Assembly: GCF_016907975.1 (NCBI RefSeq)
Contig: NZ_JAFBCY010000001.1
Coordinates: 1,054,001-1,118,000, forward strand
Length of the DNA stretch: 64,000 bases
Reading direction: 5' to 3'
Origin: Methylopila capsulata
Lineage (GTDB): Bacteria > Pseudomonadota > Alphaproteobacteria > Rhizobiales > Methylopilaceae
In this document: positions 1 to 10,636 of the stretch, one piece after another
How positions within the stretch are numbered: position 1 is the first letter of the stretch
Layout of the letters: each line of letters opens with the position of its first letter
Notes under the pieces: model-generated
Told to the model about the DNA's origin: nothing
The model's input: only the letters and a program-made list of their open reading frames with translations
Databases searched by the model: none
Program-made: the position numbers and the translations under genes

Positions 1-1239
1 CGCGCCGCCCGAGCGCACCTCGACGGTGAAGCCTCCCTCGGGCAGCCGGAAGCCGGCCTGCTCGAGCGTGCGCTGGAGCGCGCGGGCGTCGTTCTGCAGA
101 AGGTCGCGCGCTTCGGCGCTGTCGACGGTGAGCTTCGCGCCGACGCGGCCGCCGCGGCCGATGTCGAGCCGGACGTCGATGCGGCCGAGGTCGGCGCCAT
201 CAAGCTGCACCTCGAAGCGGGTGCGCCGCAGGCCGGCGCTGGCCGCCGCGACAGCGTTCGACACGACGGCTGACGCCAGCGCGGCCGTCGCCTGCGGCGC
301 GGTCTGGGCGGCTGCCGCAACGCTTTGCGTCGGCCGCGCCGCCCCGGGATCGATCGACGGGACGGCGGAAGAAGAAGAGGAGAACGTCGCGGCGCCGTTG
401 TTCTGGAGCGTCGCAGGGGCCTGAGCCTCGGTCGCCTTGGAGCCGTGGGTCTGGCCGCCGGCGCCCTGCTGGCCGTCGCCGCCGCCCGCATCCGTTGAGG
501 CGCCGTCGCCGAGGGACGGCGCGGTCGGGTCCGGGGCCGCGACGGCGGGGTCGGAGGCGGTCGGCGCCAGCGGGTCCGAGGAGGCGCCCTGCGTCGCAGG
601 CGTCGCGGCGACGCCCGCCGCGACCGCGGCCTGATGCGCGGTCGCCACCGACGGACCGACGGCAGGCTTGGCCGCCGTATCACCGGCGTCGGCCGAGGCC
701 TTGGATGGATTTGCGGAGTCTGTCTCGCCCGCGGGGTCCGGATCGGTCGTCCCGACCAGCGACACGATCCCCTCCCCCGTCGCGTTTGGCTCGCCGGAGG
801 CCTGCGCGGTCGGATTCGCGACGATCTTCTGTTGCGCGCGAGCGGGCGCGTGCGGGTCCGTCGCGGTCGGCGTCGCGGGGACATCGCCGGTCGACGCCGC
901 AACGGCCGCGCCTTCCGCCGGCGTCGCGGGGATTGCGAGAGGCGGAAGCGCCAGGGCGAGCACCACGTCCGGCGAGGCTTCGCCGCGGCGCGCCGAGCGC
1001 CGTTCGGTCTCGCTTATGTCCTGCTCCGCGGATTCCCTGTCGTCCACGGCGCGCGTGCGCGGGTTGGACGGGGCTCGCGGGCTTGCGAAAGAATCGCCGG
1101 CTCCAAATTCGTCCGTCGCGGCGGAATTCGCTGCATCGAGCGCCCGCGCGAAGTCGTCGTCGGCCTGCGCGGCGCGCGCCGACGGGGCCGGCGGAACCGG
1201 TGCCTGGACGCTTGAGCTGGACGAGACGGGATGCGGCAT
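1..1239 (-). CDS. fliK: Flagellar hook-length control protein FliK (3' end cut by window edge)
   Basis: Reading the minus strand from the ATG at 1239 gives 413 codons with no stop before the window edge, so the C-terminus is missing. The N-terminal two thirds are low-complexity and rich in Ala, Pro, Thr and Asp. The last ~75 visible residues form the conserved FliK C-terminal domain, with the motifs RFEVQLDGADLGRIDVRLD and RDLLQNDARALQRTLEQAG. FliK measures hook length and switches the export gate from hook to filament substrates. A sigma-54 promoter lies just upstream, which fits a late flagellar gene under FlbD. The domain match is seen directly; the role is family knowledge. Confidence 0.85.
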   Translation of the reverse strand, partial: MPHPVSSSSSVQAPVPPAPSARAAQADDDFARALDAANSAATDEFGAGDSFASPRAPSNPRTRAVDDRESAEQDISETERRSARRGEASPDVVLALALPPLAIPATPAEGAAVAASTGDVPATPTATDPHAPARAQQKIVANPTAQASGEPNATGEGIVSLVGTTDPDPAGETDSANPSKASADAGDTAAKPAVGPSVATAHQAAVAAGVAATPATQGASSDPLAPTASDPAVAAPDPTAPSLGDGASTDAGGGDGQQGAGGQTHGSKATEAQAPATLQNNGAATFSSSSSAVPSIDPGAARPTQSVAAAAQTAPQATAALASAVVSNAVAAASAGLRRTRFEVQLDGADLGRIDVRLDIGRGGRVGAKLTVDSAEARDLLQNDARALQRTLEQAGFRLPEGGFTVEVRSGGA

Positions 1240-1272
1240 GAGCGGGACCAGGACGCGGACGCCCCACAGGTC

Positions 1273-1287
1273 GCAATCGGCATGCCA
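1273..1287 (-). promoter_or_regulatory. Sigma-54 promoter of fliK
   Basis: On the minus strand the sequence TGGCATG-CCGA-TTGC matches the sigma-54 consensus TGGCACG-N4-TTGC, with GG and GC separated by exactly 10 bases. The -12 element is about 35 bases before the fliK ATG. FlbD, encoded at 5753-7114, is the natural activator. Confidence 0.7.
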
Positions 1288-1464
1288 TCGAAAGCGCTTG
1301 GAAAATGAGGGCTTTGGCCGACCTCACGCCCGGCGATTTCTGCCGGGGTAGGAAAATTTTGCCTCCGCCGGCCGTCGACTAGCAGAACGCAAAGATCATA
1401 ATTCGTTAAAGTTTGAATTACTAGTTTTTAACCTTTGGAGACCGGTCGAAATCGGCTTTTCCGC

Positions 1465-1479
1465 TTAGGTAAATGTTAA
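1465..1479. promoter_or_regulatory. CtrA-like box upstream of sciP
   Basis: TTAG-N7-TTAA differs from the CtrA consensus TTAA-N7-TTAA by one base. It lies about 50-65 bases before the sciP start in a locally AT-rich stretch. A second weaker match, TTAA-N7-ATTA, is at 1406-1420 and a TTAACC half-site is near 1428. In Caulobacter sciP is CtrA-controlled; binding here is inferred. Confidence 0.5.
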
Positions 1480-1531
1480 ATCCACCGACGTAACGTCATC
1501 GAAGACGGGAAAGTCGCGTGTGAGAGTACCG

Positions 1532-1807
1532 ATGACGGAATTGCATCGCGGGCGGACCAAATATGTGATCGGACCGGACGGTAGTCCGCTGACGATCGCC
1601 GATTTGCCCCCTTCCGACACGAAACGCTGGGTCATCCGCCGCAAGGCCGAAGTCGTCGCCGCAGTGCGCGGCGGGCTTCTGAGCCTGGAGGAGGCCTGCC
1701 AGCGCTACACCCTCACGGTCGAGGAGTTCCTGTCATGGCAGGCCTCGATCGACCGACACGGCCTTGCGGGCCTGCGCACCACGCGGATCCAGCAGTATCG
1801 GGCCTGA
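1532..1807 (+). CDS. sciP: CtrA inhibitor SciP (DUF1153)
   Basis: A 91-residue helix-turn-helix protein of the DUF1153/SciP family. The family core is visible: KYVIGPDGSPLTIADLPP, then RRKAEVVAAVRGGLLSLEEAC and EEFLSWQ, ending RTTRIQQYR. SciP binds CtrA and blocks its activation of target promoters in G1-like cells. I chose the ATG at 1532 because orthologues, as I recall them, begin a few residues before KYVIGPDG and because a GAGAG lies about six bases upstream. A GTG at 1520 would add four residues. A strong terminator follows. The gene stands alone between divergent fliK and the fliF operon. Confidence 0.9.
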   Translation: MTELHRGRTKYVIGPDGSPLTIADLPPSDTKRWVIRRKAEVVAAVRGGLLSLEEACQRYTLTVEEFLSWQASIDRHGLAGLRTTRIQQYRA

Positions 1808-1831
1808 TCTCCTCAAGATCAGAACGTGACC

Positions 1832-1858
1832 AACGCCGGCGCCTCGCGCCGGCGTTTT
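1832..1858 (+). terminator. Rho-independent terminator after sciP
   Basis: A perfect 11-bp stem (AACGCCGGCGC, loop CTC, then its complement) is followed by a short T run, 25 bases after the sciP stop. Confidence 0.8.
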
Positions 1859-1887
1859 CGTTTGCGCCCCGCCCCGGCGGGCGGCCG

Positions 1888-1902
1888 TTAACGACCCGTT
1901 TA
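1888..1902 (+). promoter_or_regulatory. CtrA box upstream of fliF operon
   Basis: TTAA-CGACCCG-TTTA, followed by CCAT, is a near-perfect CtrA full site about 70 bases before the fliF start. The fliF operon is a class II CtrA target in Caulobacter, so the position and sequence agree with that scheme. Confidence 0.6.
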
Positions 1903-1969
1903 CCATACGGCAGGCAAATCTTGCCGGGTGGCGCGTGACCGACCAGCGGCGGCGCGCCGGGAGACGGCA

Positions 1970-3661
1970 GTGAACGGGTTCGTCGGATTCTTGCGTTCCT
2001 TTGGGGCCGGCCGCATCGCCGCGATGCTCGCCGTCGCCCTCGCGCTCGTCGGCTTCTTCGCCTTTACGATCGTGCGCTTCTCCCAGCCGCAGATGGTGGC
2101 GTTGTTCACCGATCTGTCGATGACCGACTCGGCGGCCATCATCAAGGAGCTCGAGCAGCAGAACGTGCCCTACGAGCTCCGCAACGAGGGCGCGGGCATC
2201 CTGGTGCCGAAGGAGAACGCGGCGAAGCTCCGGATGGGCCTCGCCGAAAAGCGCCTGCCCTCCGGCGGCGGCGTCGGCTGGGAGATCTTCGACAAGGGCG
2301 ACGGCTTCTCCGCGACGAGCTTCGTTCAGAACGTCAATCACCTGCGCGCGCTCGAAGGCGAGCTCGCCCGCTCCATCAGCTCGCTCAACCGGGTGGACGC
2401 CGCGCGCGTCCATCTGGTGATTCCCGAGAAGCCGCTGTTCACGCGCGACGCGCCGCAGCCCTCCGCCTCGATCGTGGTGCGGGTCCGCGGCGATCTCGAC
2501 GGCGGCGAGGTGCGCGCCATCCGCCATCTGGTCGCCTCGGCCGTGCAGGGCCTGAAGCCGGAGAAGATCTCGCTGGTCGACGAGGGCGGACGCCTGCTCG
2601 CGGACGGCGCCGAGGGCGAGGACGGCGGGACGGCGGCGGCGGAGGAGCGCACCGTGACGCTCGAGCGCCGCCTGCGCGAGCGCGCGGAGGCGATTCTCGG
2701 CCGCATCGTCGGACCGGACCGCGCCCGCGTCGAGGTGCGGGCCGAGATGGACAATACAAAGTCCACCGTCACCGCCGACACCTTCGATCCCGAAAGCCGC
2801 GTGGTGCGTTCTACGCAGACGCGGGAGGAGAGCTCGCAGTCGAGCCAGCCCGTCGACCAGACGGTGTCGGTCGGGAACCAGATCCCGAACGGCGCCGCCG
2901 CTCAGGCCCAGGCTCCGGCCGCGACCGGGCCGAAGGACGCCTCCAACAAGACCGAAGAGGTTGTGAACTACGAGATCTCCCGCACCACCCGCACCGAGGT
3001 GAAGGACGCGGGCCGGTTGAAGCGGATCTCGGTCGCGGTGCTCGTCGATGGCGTCTACACGCAAAGCGCCAACGGCGACGCCGCCTACGCCCCCCGCAGC
3101 CAGGAGGAGCTCGACCGCATCGGCGCGCTGGTGCGCTCCGCCGTCGGCTTCGACCAGGCCCGCGGCGACGTGCTCGAGGTGGTCAACCTCCGCTTCGCCA
3201 CCATGCCCGCCTCGCAGAGCGCGGGCGACGCGCCGGGCATGTTCGATTTCAGCCGCGACGACCTGATGCGCTGGGCCGAGCTCGGGGTGCTCGCGCTGCT
3301 CACCGTGCTGGTCCTTCTCGTCGTGGTCCGCCCGCTGGTGCGCAAGGCGCTGTCGCCCGACCGGGTCATGCTCGTCGCCAACGGCGCCGGCGGCGTCAGC
3401 ATTGTTGGCGCCGGCGACGCCGGCGGCGCGGGCGGCGTCGTCCAGCTGACGGCCGGCGGGACCCCCGCCCTCGCCTCGCCCGACGGCTCGGTCGCGGGGC
3501 TCCCCGCCGGGACGGACGCGGAGGCGGCCCAGCGGATCGCGATCGCCGAGCTGTCCGGCCGCGTGCAGTCGCAGTCGGTCCAGCGCATCGGCGAGCTGGT
3601 GCAGAACAATCCGAACGAGACGGTCGCCATCATCCGCCAGTGGCTGCAGGAGCCCGCCTGA
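1970..3661 (+). CDS. fliF: Flagellar MS-ring protein FliF
   Basis: A 563-residue inner-membrane protein that builds the MS ring of the flagellar basal body and the housing of the export gate. A first membrane helix lies at about residues 16-36, then the YscJ/FliF ring domains, then a second helix at about 434-455 ([16 protein letters not shown]). The C-terminal tail with [13 protein letters not shown] and [12 protein letters not shown] is the usual FliG-binding end. I chose the GTG at 1970, preceded by GGGAG at 1959-1963, over the GTG at 1928, because it gives the normal short N-terminus before the first helix. It is the first gene of the operon, with fliG starting one base after its stop. 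Confidence 0.92.
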   Translation: MNGFVGFLRSFGAGRIAAMLAVALALVGFFAFTIVRFSQPQMVALFTDLSMTDSAAIIKELEQQNVPYELRNEGAGILVPKENAAKLRMGLAEKRLPSGGGVGWEIFDKGDGFSATSFVQNVNHLRALEGELARSISSLNRVDAARVHLVIPEKPLFTRDAPQPSASIVVRVRGDLDGGEVRAIRHLVASAVQGLKPEKISLVDEGGRLLADGAEGEDGGTAAAEERTVTLERRLRERAEAILGRIVGPDRARVEVRAEMDNTKSTVTADTFDPESRVVRSTQTREESSQSSQPVDQTVSVGNQIPNGAAAQAQAPAATGPKDASNKTEEVVNYEISRTTRTEVKDAGRLKRISVAVLVDGVYTQSANGDAAYAPRSQEELDRIGALVRSAVGFDQARGDVLEVVNLRFATMPASQSAGDAPGMFDFSRDDLMRWAELGVLALLTVLVLLVVVRPLVRKALSPDRVMLVANGAGGVSIVGAGDAGGAGGVVQLTAGGTPALASPDGSVAGLPAGTDAEAAQRIAIAELSGRVQSQSVQRIGELVQNNPNETVAIIRQWLQEPA

Positions 3662-3662
3662 G

Positions 3663-4703
3663 ATGGCCCGCGTTCCCGCCCGCTCCACCGCGGTCGCCAC
3701 GACCGACCGTTCGCTGACGGGCGTCGAGCGCGCGGCGGTGCTGATGCTCGCGCTCGGCGACGAGCACGGCGCGCCGATCTGGAAGCTGCTCGAGGACGAC
3801 GAGATCCGCGAGGTCTCCTCGGCCATGGCGAGCCTCGGGTCGATCGAGATGGCGAAGGTCGAGACCCTGCTGGTGGATTTCGTCGGGCAGCTCTCGGCCG
3901 CGGGCGCGCTGATGGGCAACTTCGACTCGACCGAGCGCCTGCTCGCGCGCTTCCTGCCGAAGGACCGCGTCGGCACCATCATGGAGGAGATCCGGGGTCC
4001 GGCGGGGCGCACCATGTGGGAGAAGCTCTCCAACATGCAGGAGGCGGTGCTCGCGAATTACCTCAAGAACGAGTATCCGCAGACCGTCGCCGTGGTGCTG
4101 TCGAAGATCCGCGCCGAACAGGCCGGCCGCGTGCTGTCGATCCTGCCGGAAGACTTCGCGCTCGACGTGGTCAAGCGCATGCTCGCCATGGAGAACGTGC
4201 AGAAGGACATCCTCGAGCGCGTCGAGCAGACGCTCCGCTCCGAGCTGATGTCGAACCTGTCCCAGACCTCGCGGCGCGACCCGCATGAGCAGGTCGCCGA
4301 GATCTTCAACTCCTTCGACCGCCAGACCGAGACGCGCTTCCTGACGAAGCTCGACGAGGAGGCGAAGGAGAGCGCGGACCGCATCAAGCAGTTGATGTTC
4401 ACCTTCGACGACCTCGCCAAGCTGAACGCGGCCGGCGTCCAGACCCTGCTGCGCGACGCCCCGCGCGACAAGCTCGCCGTCGCGCTCAAGGGCGCGAGCC
4501 AGGCCATGCGCGACTTCTTCATGGGGAACATGTCGAGCCGGGCCGCGAAGATGATGTCGGACGACATGGAGGCGCTCGGCCCCGTTCGCCTGAAGGACGT
4601 CGACGAGGCCCAGGCGATCCTGGTCGGCGTCGCCAAGGATCTGGCGGCCTCGGGCGAGATCGTGATCTCGAAGAACAAGGAGGAGGACGACTTTGTCTAC
4701 TGA
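3663..4703 (+). CDS. fliG: Flagellar motor switch protein FliG
   Basis: A 346-residue FliG of normal length. FliG sits on the cytoplasmic face of the MS ring, contacts the stator and sets rotation sense together with FliM and FliN. The middle domain contains EHPQ-type variant residues in the [14 protein letters not shown] region, and the C-terminal torque helix region is visible as [21 protein letters not shown]-like sequence near residues 295-316, with the usual charged residues. The N-terminal 20 residues before [10 protein letters not shown] are an extension common in alphaproteobacteria. The start is directly after fliF and the end overlaps fliH by 11 bases, so translation is coupled. Confidence 0.92.
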   Translation: MARVPARSTAVATTDRSLTGVERAAVLMLALGDEHGAPIWKLLEDDEIREVSSAMASLGSIEMAKVETLLVDFVGQLSAAGALMGNFDSTERLLARFLPKDRVGTIMEEIRGPAGRTMWEKLSNMQEAVLANYLKNEYPQTVAVVLSKIRAEQAGRVLSILPEDFALDVVKRMLAMENVQKDILERVEQTLRSELMSNLSQTSRRDPHEQVAEIFNSFDRQTETRFLTKLDEEAKESADRIKQLMFTFDDLAKLNAAGVQTLLRDAPRDKLAVALKGASQAMRDFFMGNMSSRAAKMMSDDMEALGPVRLKDVDEAQAILVGVAKDLAASGEIVISKNKEEDDFVY

Positions 4704-5394
4704 CCTCCCCTCCCCGCGCGACGACGGGCGCCCGCGCCCGGCGCGCTTCCTGTTCAACCAGGACTTCGGCGCGCCGCCGGCCCCGAAAGCGCCGGCCGCC
4801 CCCCAGGGCCCTGCGATGGTCTCGCTGGAGGACCACGAGGCGGCTCTCAAGAAGGCCGAGACCTCGGCGTTCCGCCGCGGCGAGGCCGACGGCCGCAAGG
4901 CGGCGCGCGACGCCGATTCCGCCCGCCTGACCGCCGCGGTGGAGAGCCTCGGGGCGCGGCTCGCGGAGGCCCTGGCCCAGGCGGACGCGCGCGCGCGCGT
5001 CGCCGAGCGCGAGGGGGTGGCGCTCGCGCTCGCCCTCGCCCGGAAGATCGCCGGCGCCGCTGTCGCCCGCGCGCCGATGGCCGAGATCGAGGCCGCCGCC
5101 GAGGCGTGCTTCCTGGAGCTTCGCCAGGCGCCCCACGTCGCCGTGCGCGTTACGCCCGACGTCGTCGAGCAGGTGCGCGAGCAGCTTGCGTCCATGGCGC
5201 ATGAGCGCGGCTTCGCCGGCCGGCTGATCGTCCTCGGCGACCCCGAGGTCGCTAAGGGCGACGTGCGCCTGGAATGGGCGGACGGCGGCGTCGTGCGCGA
5301 TTCCGAGGCGGTCGCCCGCGCGATCGACGACGCGATCGCGCAGCACTTCGCCGCCGAGGGCGGCGCCGACGACATCGAAGGAGCGACGCCATGA
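4693..5394 (+). CDS. fliH: Flagellar export/assembly protein FliH (FlbE-type)
   Basis: A 233-residue protein in the FliH position of the operon. FliH is the negative regulator and docking partner of the export ATPase FliI. The first 45 residues are Pro/Ala-rich and begin with an RFLFNQDF motif; the middle is a long Ala/Arg/Glu coiled coil (about 50-115); the C-terminal half has alternating hydrophobic segments ending in RLEWADGG, typical of the FliH/YscL fold. The start is a TTG at 4693 inside fliG, supported by an AGGAGGA ribosome site at 4681-4687. FliI itself is elsewhere, at 17.7-19.0 kb. The orthologue in Caulobacter is called FlbE. Confidence 0.8.
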   Translation: MSTDLPSPRDDGRPRPARFLFNQDFGAPPAPKAPAAPQGPAMVSLEDHEAALKKAETSAFRRGEADGRKAARDADSARLTAAVESLGARLAEALAQADARARVAEREGVALALALARKIAGAAVARAPMAEIEAAAEACFLELRQAPHVAVRVTPDVVEQVREQLASMAHERGFAGRLIVLGDPEVAKGDVRLEWADGGVVRDSEAVARAIDDAIAQHFAAEGGADDIEGATP

Positions 5395-5738
5395 GCGCCG
5401 GCAAGGACATCCCGCTGCCCGAGCTCGACAACGATGTCGACTTCTCGACGCCGGCCAAGCGCAAGGACGACGAATCGCACGAGACCCGCGGCGCCGCCGA
5501 CCTCGAGGCGGTGTTCGACGTGCCGGTCTCGGTCTCCGCCGTGCTCGGACGCGCACGGATCGACGTCGGCTCGATGCTGCGCCTGAAGCCCGGCGCCGTG
5601 CTGGAGCTCGACCGCAAGGTCGGCGAGGCCATCGACATCTTCGTCAACGACCGCCTGGTCGCTCGCGGCGAGGTGGTGCTGGTCGACGAGCGGCTCGGCG
5701 TGACCATGACCGAAATCATCAAGCCCGACCGGACCTGA
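5391..5738 (+). CDS. fliN: Flagellar motor switch protein FliN
   Basis: A 115-residue FliN. Residues ~1-35 are an acidic, variable leader. The rest is the SpoA/FliN C-terminal domain: VFDVPVSVSAVLGRARI, then LKPGAVLELDRKVGEAIDIFVNDRL-type sequence and GEVVLVDERLGVTMTEI. FliN forms the lower C-ring with FliM and helps dock FliH/FliI. The ATG at 5391 overlaps the fliH stop by four bases (ATGA). FliM is not in this window. Confidence 0.92.
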   Translation: MSAGKDIPLPELDNDVDFSTPAKRKDDESHETRGAADLEAVFDVPVSVSAVLGRARIDVGSMLRLKPGAVLELDRKVGEAIDIFVNDRLVARGEVVLVDERLGVTMTEIIKPDRT

Positions 5739-5752
5739 GCGGAGGACACGCC

Positions 5753-7114
<1,362 letters not shown>

Positions 7115-7220
7115 GGGCTCGGCGCCCCATACCTTGAGGTCCTCCATCGGCCGTCGCTAGCGACATCCGGCCCGGCCGCGCCATCTTGGGCTTTGAGCGA
7201 CGCGGGCGGAGACGGCGGAC

Positions 7221-7841
7221 ATGACAGGCTGGCGCGGACACGGACTGCGGATCGCGACCGCCTGCGCGGTCGGGCTCGTCGTCGGCCTTACCGCGGCGCT
7301 CCTCGCGCCGCCGGCGATCGCCACCGCGCTCGGCTGGGACGCGGGCGCGCTCGCCTACGCGGCCGGCGTCTGGCTGCGGCTTCGGGCGGTCCCGGCGGAG
7401 ACCTTCAAGGCGTGGTCCGCCGAGGAGGACGAGGGCCGGACGGCGATCACGCTGATCCTCACCGCGGCGTCGGCCGTCAGCGTGCTCTCGATCTTCGATA
7501 TGGTGACGGACAAGAGCTCGGGCGCGGTGCTGGCGCTCGCCGCGGTCACCATCCTCTGCTCCTGGGGGCTGGTGCACACCGTGTTCGCCGCGCACTACGC
7601 CCACGCCTGCTACGCCGCCGGGCCCGACGCGCCGGCGATCGACTTCCCCGGAGACGAGCCTCCGGTGTTCGACGACTTCGCCTATTACGCCTTCGTCATC
7701 GGCATGACCTTCCAGGTCTCGGACTGCGCGACCCGCTCGACCGCGATGCGACGGCTGACGCTGGTCCACGGGATCGTGTCCTTCGTTTTCAACACCGTCA
7801 TCATCGCGATCAGCGTCGGGGTCGTGTCCGGAATGCTGTAA
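7221..7841 (+). CDS. DUF1345 membrane protein
   Basis: A 206-residue integral membrane protein with five likely transmembrane helices and the DUF1345 signatures FKAWSAEEDEGR, SWGLVHTVFAAHYA and FAYYAFVIGMTFQVSD. The function of the family is unknown. It sits between flbD and flhA, genes that are neighbours in Caulobacter, and flhA has its own CtrA-like box behind it, so it may be an insertion into the ancestral operon. The ATG is preceded by GGCGGAGACGG. Confidence 0.85.
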   Translation: MTGWRGHGLRIATACAVGLVVGLTAALLAPPAIATALGWDAGALAYAAGVWLRLRAVPAETFKAWSAEEDEGRTAITLILTAASAVSVLSIFDMVTDKSSGAVLALAAVTILCSWGLVHTVFAAHYAHACYAAGPDAPAIDFPGDEPPVFDDFAYYAFVIGMTFQVSDCATRSTAMRRLTLVHGIVSFVFNTVIIAISVGVVSGML

Positions 7842-7860
7842 CCCGCGCGGCAACCCCGCG

Positions 7861-7875
7861 TTAACCTCTCGTCAA
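7861..7875 (+). promoter_or_regulatory. CtrA-like box upstream of flhA
   Basis: TTAA-CCTCTCG-TCAA, followed by CC, is one base from the CtrA consensus and ends about 53 bases before the flhA ATG. It would give flhA a promoter independent of the fliF operon. Confidence 0.5.
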
Positions 7876-7928
7876 CCATAGGGGCGGCATTTTCTGCCGA
7901 GCGGAATGCGAGAATTGCGGGGCGAAGC

Positions 7929-10097
7929 ATGTCGGACGTGACGGTGGCGGCGGATCGGGGGGCGCCCCCGGTCGCCGTCGGAAACGGCTTCGCCCTGCCC
8001 CCAAGCCTTTCGAAAGCCTGGGGATTCCTGCGCACCGGAGACATGGGGCTCGCGCTCGGCGTCCTCGTCATCCTGTGCGTGCTGATCGTCCCGCTGCCGC
8101 CGCTGATCCTCGACCTGCTGCTTGCGGTCTCGATCATCCTGTCGGTGCTGATCCTGATGACCGCGCTGTTCATCGAGAAGCCGCTGGAATTCTCGGCGTT
8201 CCCCACGATTCTGCTGGTCGCGACCATGCTGCGGCTGGCGCTCAACCTCGCCTCGACGCGGCTGATCCTCGGCCACGGACACGAGGGCACGGACGCCGCC
8301 GGCCACGTCATCGAAGCCTTTGGCAACTTCGTGATGGGCGGCAATTTCGTCATCGGCATCATCGTGTTCGCGATCCTGATCATCGTGAACTTCGTCGTCA
8401 TCACAAAGGGTTCGGGCCGCATCGCCGAGGTCGCCGCGCGCTTCACCCTCGACGCCATGCCCGGCAAGCAGATGGCGATCGACGCCGACCTCTCCGCCGG
8501 CCTGATCGACGAAGCGACCGCCAAGACCCGCCGCAAGGAGCTCGAGGACGAATCGACCTTCTTCGGCGCCATGGACGGCGCGTCGAAGTTCGTGCGCGGC
8601 GACGCGATCGCAGCCCTGCTGATCACCTTCATCAACGTGATCGGCGGCATCATCATCGGCGTCGGCCAGAACGGCCTCGGCTTCGCGGACGCCGCGCATT
8701 CCTACACGCTGCTCTCCGTCGGCGACGGCCTCGTCAGCCAGATTCCGGCGCTGATCGTCTCGACCGCCGCCGGCATGCTCGTCTCCAAGGCCGGCGTCTC
8801 GGGCTCCGCCGACCGCGCGCTGGTCAAGCAGCTGTCCGGCTATCCGAAGGCGCTCGGCATCGCGGCCGCCGTCATGGCGGTCATGGCGCTGCTGCCGGGC
8901 ATCCCCCTCATTCCCTTCATGGGCCTCGCCGGCGGCGCCGGATGGCTGGCGTATCGCGCCTCCAAGAGCAACGCCGTGGAGGAGTTGAAGCGCATCGCGA
9001 CGATGGCGAACGAGGGCAAGCCGGGCTCGGGGGCGGGCTCGACCGCGGGCGCCGAGGAGGAGCCGGTCTCGGCCGCGCTCAAGATGGACGAGGTCAAGAT
9101 CGAGCTCGGCTTCGCGCTGCTGCCGCTTGTCGAATCCAAGGACGGCGCGCCCGACAAGCTCACCGAGCAGATCAAGGCGCTCCGCCGCTCGATCGCCGGC
9201 GAGATGGGCTTCCTGATGCCGCAGGTGCGCCTGCTCGACAACATGCAGCTCCAGCCAAACGCCTACTCGATGAAGGTGAAGGAGGTCGAGGCCGGGACCG
9301 GCTCCGTCTATCCCAGCCAGTTCATGGTGATGGACCCGAACGGCCGCCAAGTGAGCCTGCCGGGCGTGCACACGGTGGAGCCCACCTTCGGCCTGCCCGC
9401 GACCTGGGTGGACGCGTCGCTCCGCGAGGAGGCGACCATCCTCGGCTACACGGTGGTCGACGCCACCACGGTGCTCTCGACCCATCTCAACGAGATCATC
9501 AAGGGCAACATGCCGGACCTGCTGTCCTACGGCGAGGTCAGCAAGCTTTTGAAGGACCTGCCGAAGGAGCAGGGCAAGCTGGTCGACGACATCGTCCCGA
9601 GCCAGATCTCGACCACAGGCATTCAGCGCGTGCTGCAGTTGCTGCTCAACGAGCGGGTCTCGATCCGCGACCTCGGAACCATCCTCGAGGGCATCGCCGA
9701 AGCGGTGTCGTTCACCCGCGCCCCGGCGCAGATCGTGGAGCACGTGCGCATGCGGCTCGGGCGTCAGCTCTGCGCCCAGCACCAGTCCTACGGCGGCTAC
9801 GTGCCCCTCGTCACGCTGTCGCCCGTCTGGGAGCAGGCCTTCGCGGAATCGATCGTGGGCACGGGCGAGGAGAAGACGCTCGCGATGGCGCCGTCGAAGC
9901 TGCAGGAGTTCATCGGCCTCGTGCGCGACCGTTTCGAGGACGCCGCCAAGCTCGGCGAGTCCCCCGTCCTGCTGACCTCGGCGGCGGTGCGGCCGTTCGT
10001 GCGCTCGATCGTCGAGCGCTTCCGCAACCAGACCTCGGTGATGTCGCAGAACGAGATCCACCCGCGGGCGCGGCTGAAGACCATCGCAAGCATCTGA
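7929..10097 (+). CDS. flhA: Flagellar export gate protein FlhA
   Basis: A 722-residue protein of the FHIPEP family, the large subunit of the flagellar type III export gate. About eight membrane helices occupy residues ~35-345, with the conserved cytoplasmic loop around GRIAEVAARFTLDAMPGKQMAIDADL. The C-terminal cytoplasmic domain (~370-720) binds chaperone-substrate complexes; EVSKLLKDLPKEQGKLVDDI and ISTTGIQRVLQLLLNE are visible. ATG at 7929 with purine-rich GCGGGGCGAAG just before it. Normal length for the family. A strong terminator ends the transcription unit. Confidence 0.95.
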   Translation: MSDVTVAADRGAPPVAVGNGFALPPSLSKAWGFLRTGDMGLALGVLVILCVLIVPLPPLILDLLLAVSIILSVLILMTALFIEKPLEFSAFPTILLVATMLRLALNLASTRLILGHGHEGTDAAGHVIEAFGNFVMGGNFVIGIIVFAILIIVNFVVITKGSGRIAEVAARFTLDAMPGKQMAIDADLSAGLIDEATAKTRRKELEDESTFFGAMDGASKFVRGDAIAALLITFINVIGGIIIGVGQNGLGFADAAHSYTLLSVGDGLVSQIPALIVSTAAGMLVSKAGVSGSADRALVKQLSGYPKALGIAAAVMAVMALLPGIPLIPFMGLAGGAGWLAYRASKSNAVEELKRIATMANEGKPGSGAGSTAGAEEEPVSAALKMDEVKIELGFALLPLVESKDGAPDKLTEQIKALRRSIAGEMGFLMPQVRLLDNMQLQPNAYSMKVKEVEAGTGSVYPSQFMVMDPNGRQVSLPGVHTVEPTFGLPATWVDASLREEATILGYTVVDATTVLSTHLNEIIKGNMPDLLSYGEVSKLLKDLPKEQGKLVDDIVPSQISTTGIQRVLQLLLNERVSIRDLGTILEGIAEAVSFTRAPAQIVEHVRMRLGRQLCAQHQSYGGYVPLVTLSPVWEQAFAESIVGTGEEKTLAMAPSKLQEFIGLVRDRFEDAAKLGESPVLLTSAAVRPFVRSIVERFRNQTSVMSQNEIHPRARLKTIASI

Positions 10098-10120
10098 GCG
10101 TCACGGCGCGGCGCAAAAAG

Positions 10121-10156
10121 AAACGGCGGCGCGTCCAAGGACGCGCCGCCGTTTTC
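10121..10156 (+). terminator. Terminator between flhA and the convergent small gene
   Basis: A 16-bp perfect inverted repeat (AAACGGCGGCGCGTCC and its complement around AA) followed by a T run. Because the left arm begins with As preceded by an A-rich stretch, it may serve both convergent genes. Confidence 0.8.
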
Positions 10157-10178
10157 AGTTCGTCCTAGATCCGGAAAC

Positions 10179-10481
10179 TTACGTGCCGGGCTTCGTGACC
10201 AGAGCGTCGACGGTCACGACCGGAACGGCGCGCCACGAGGCGTTGGCGGCCGTCAGGAGGCCGCGGCTGTCGCGGCGAACGTCCGCGCCGCTGGTGGCGA
10301 CGCCGTCGGCAGCGAGGTGCATGGCGCCCACGGTGCCGGGGCTCTGGACGGCCGCGGCGTTGGCCGCGCTCGCGCGGACCGGCGCCTTGGGAGCGTCGAC
10401 GATCGAGGAGAGCTCGCCGGCGAAGGCGGAGGTGGAGATGAGGGTCGCCAGAACGGCGGCGACGGAGGCGATGCGGGTCAT
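10179..10481 (-). CDS. Small secreted hypothetical protein
   Basis: A 100-residue protein with a clear Sec signal peptide: MTRIASVAAVLATLISTSAFA followed by cleavage before GELSS. The mature part is Ala/Val-rich with no cysteine and no recognised domain. I chose the ATG at 10481 because it puts the signal peptide at the N-terminus; a longer frame to 10595 adds 38 residues of non-signal sequence. The 3' end converges on flhA with a shared terminator. Function unknown. Confidence 0.6.
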   Translation of the reverse strand: MTRIASVAAVLATLISTSAFAGELSSIVDAPKAPVRASAANAAAVQSPGTVGAMHLAADGVATSGADVRRDSRGLLTAANASWRAVPVVTVDALVTKPGT

Positions 10482-10636
10482 GGCTTGCGTCCTGATGAAT
10501 GTGTCGGCGGGACCAACCCCGCCGTCTCTGGAGCGCAATATGCGGTGCACCGCAGCATGAAACAAACCGGTTGCATTCATACTCAATATCGACACGGATA
10601 ATTATTTATTCGACCAAAGGCGCATGCCTTGTCGCT

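Noticed and set aside
680-1327. Minus-strand frame MRSAKALIF... overlapping fliK
   Set aside because: The fliK frame starting at 1239 carries the conserved FliK C-terminal domain; this one does not.
1733-4036. Long open frame of 767 codons on the minus strand
   Set aside because: It is antisense to fliF and fliG, with Arg/Ala/Gly/His-rich sequence typical of high-GC shadow frames. The plus-strand genes are clearly recognised.
7872-10061. Minus-strand frame of 729 codons opposite flhA
   Set aside because: Shadow of flhA.
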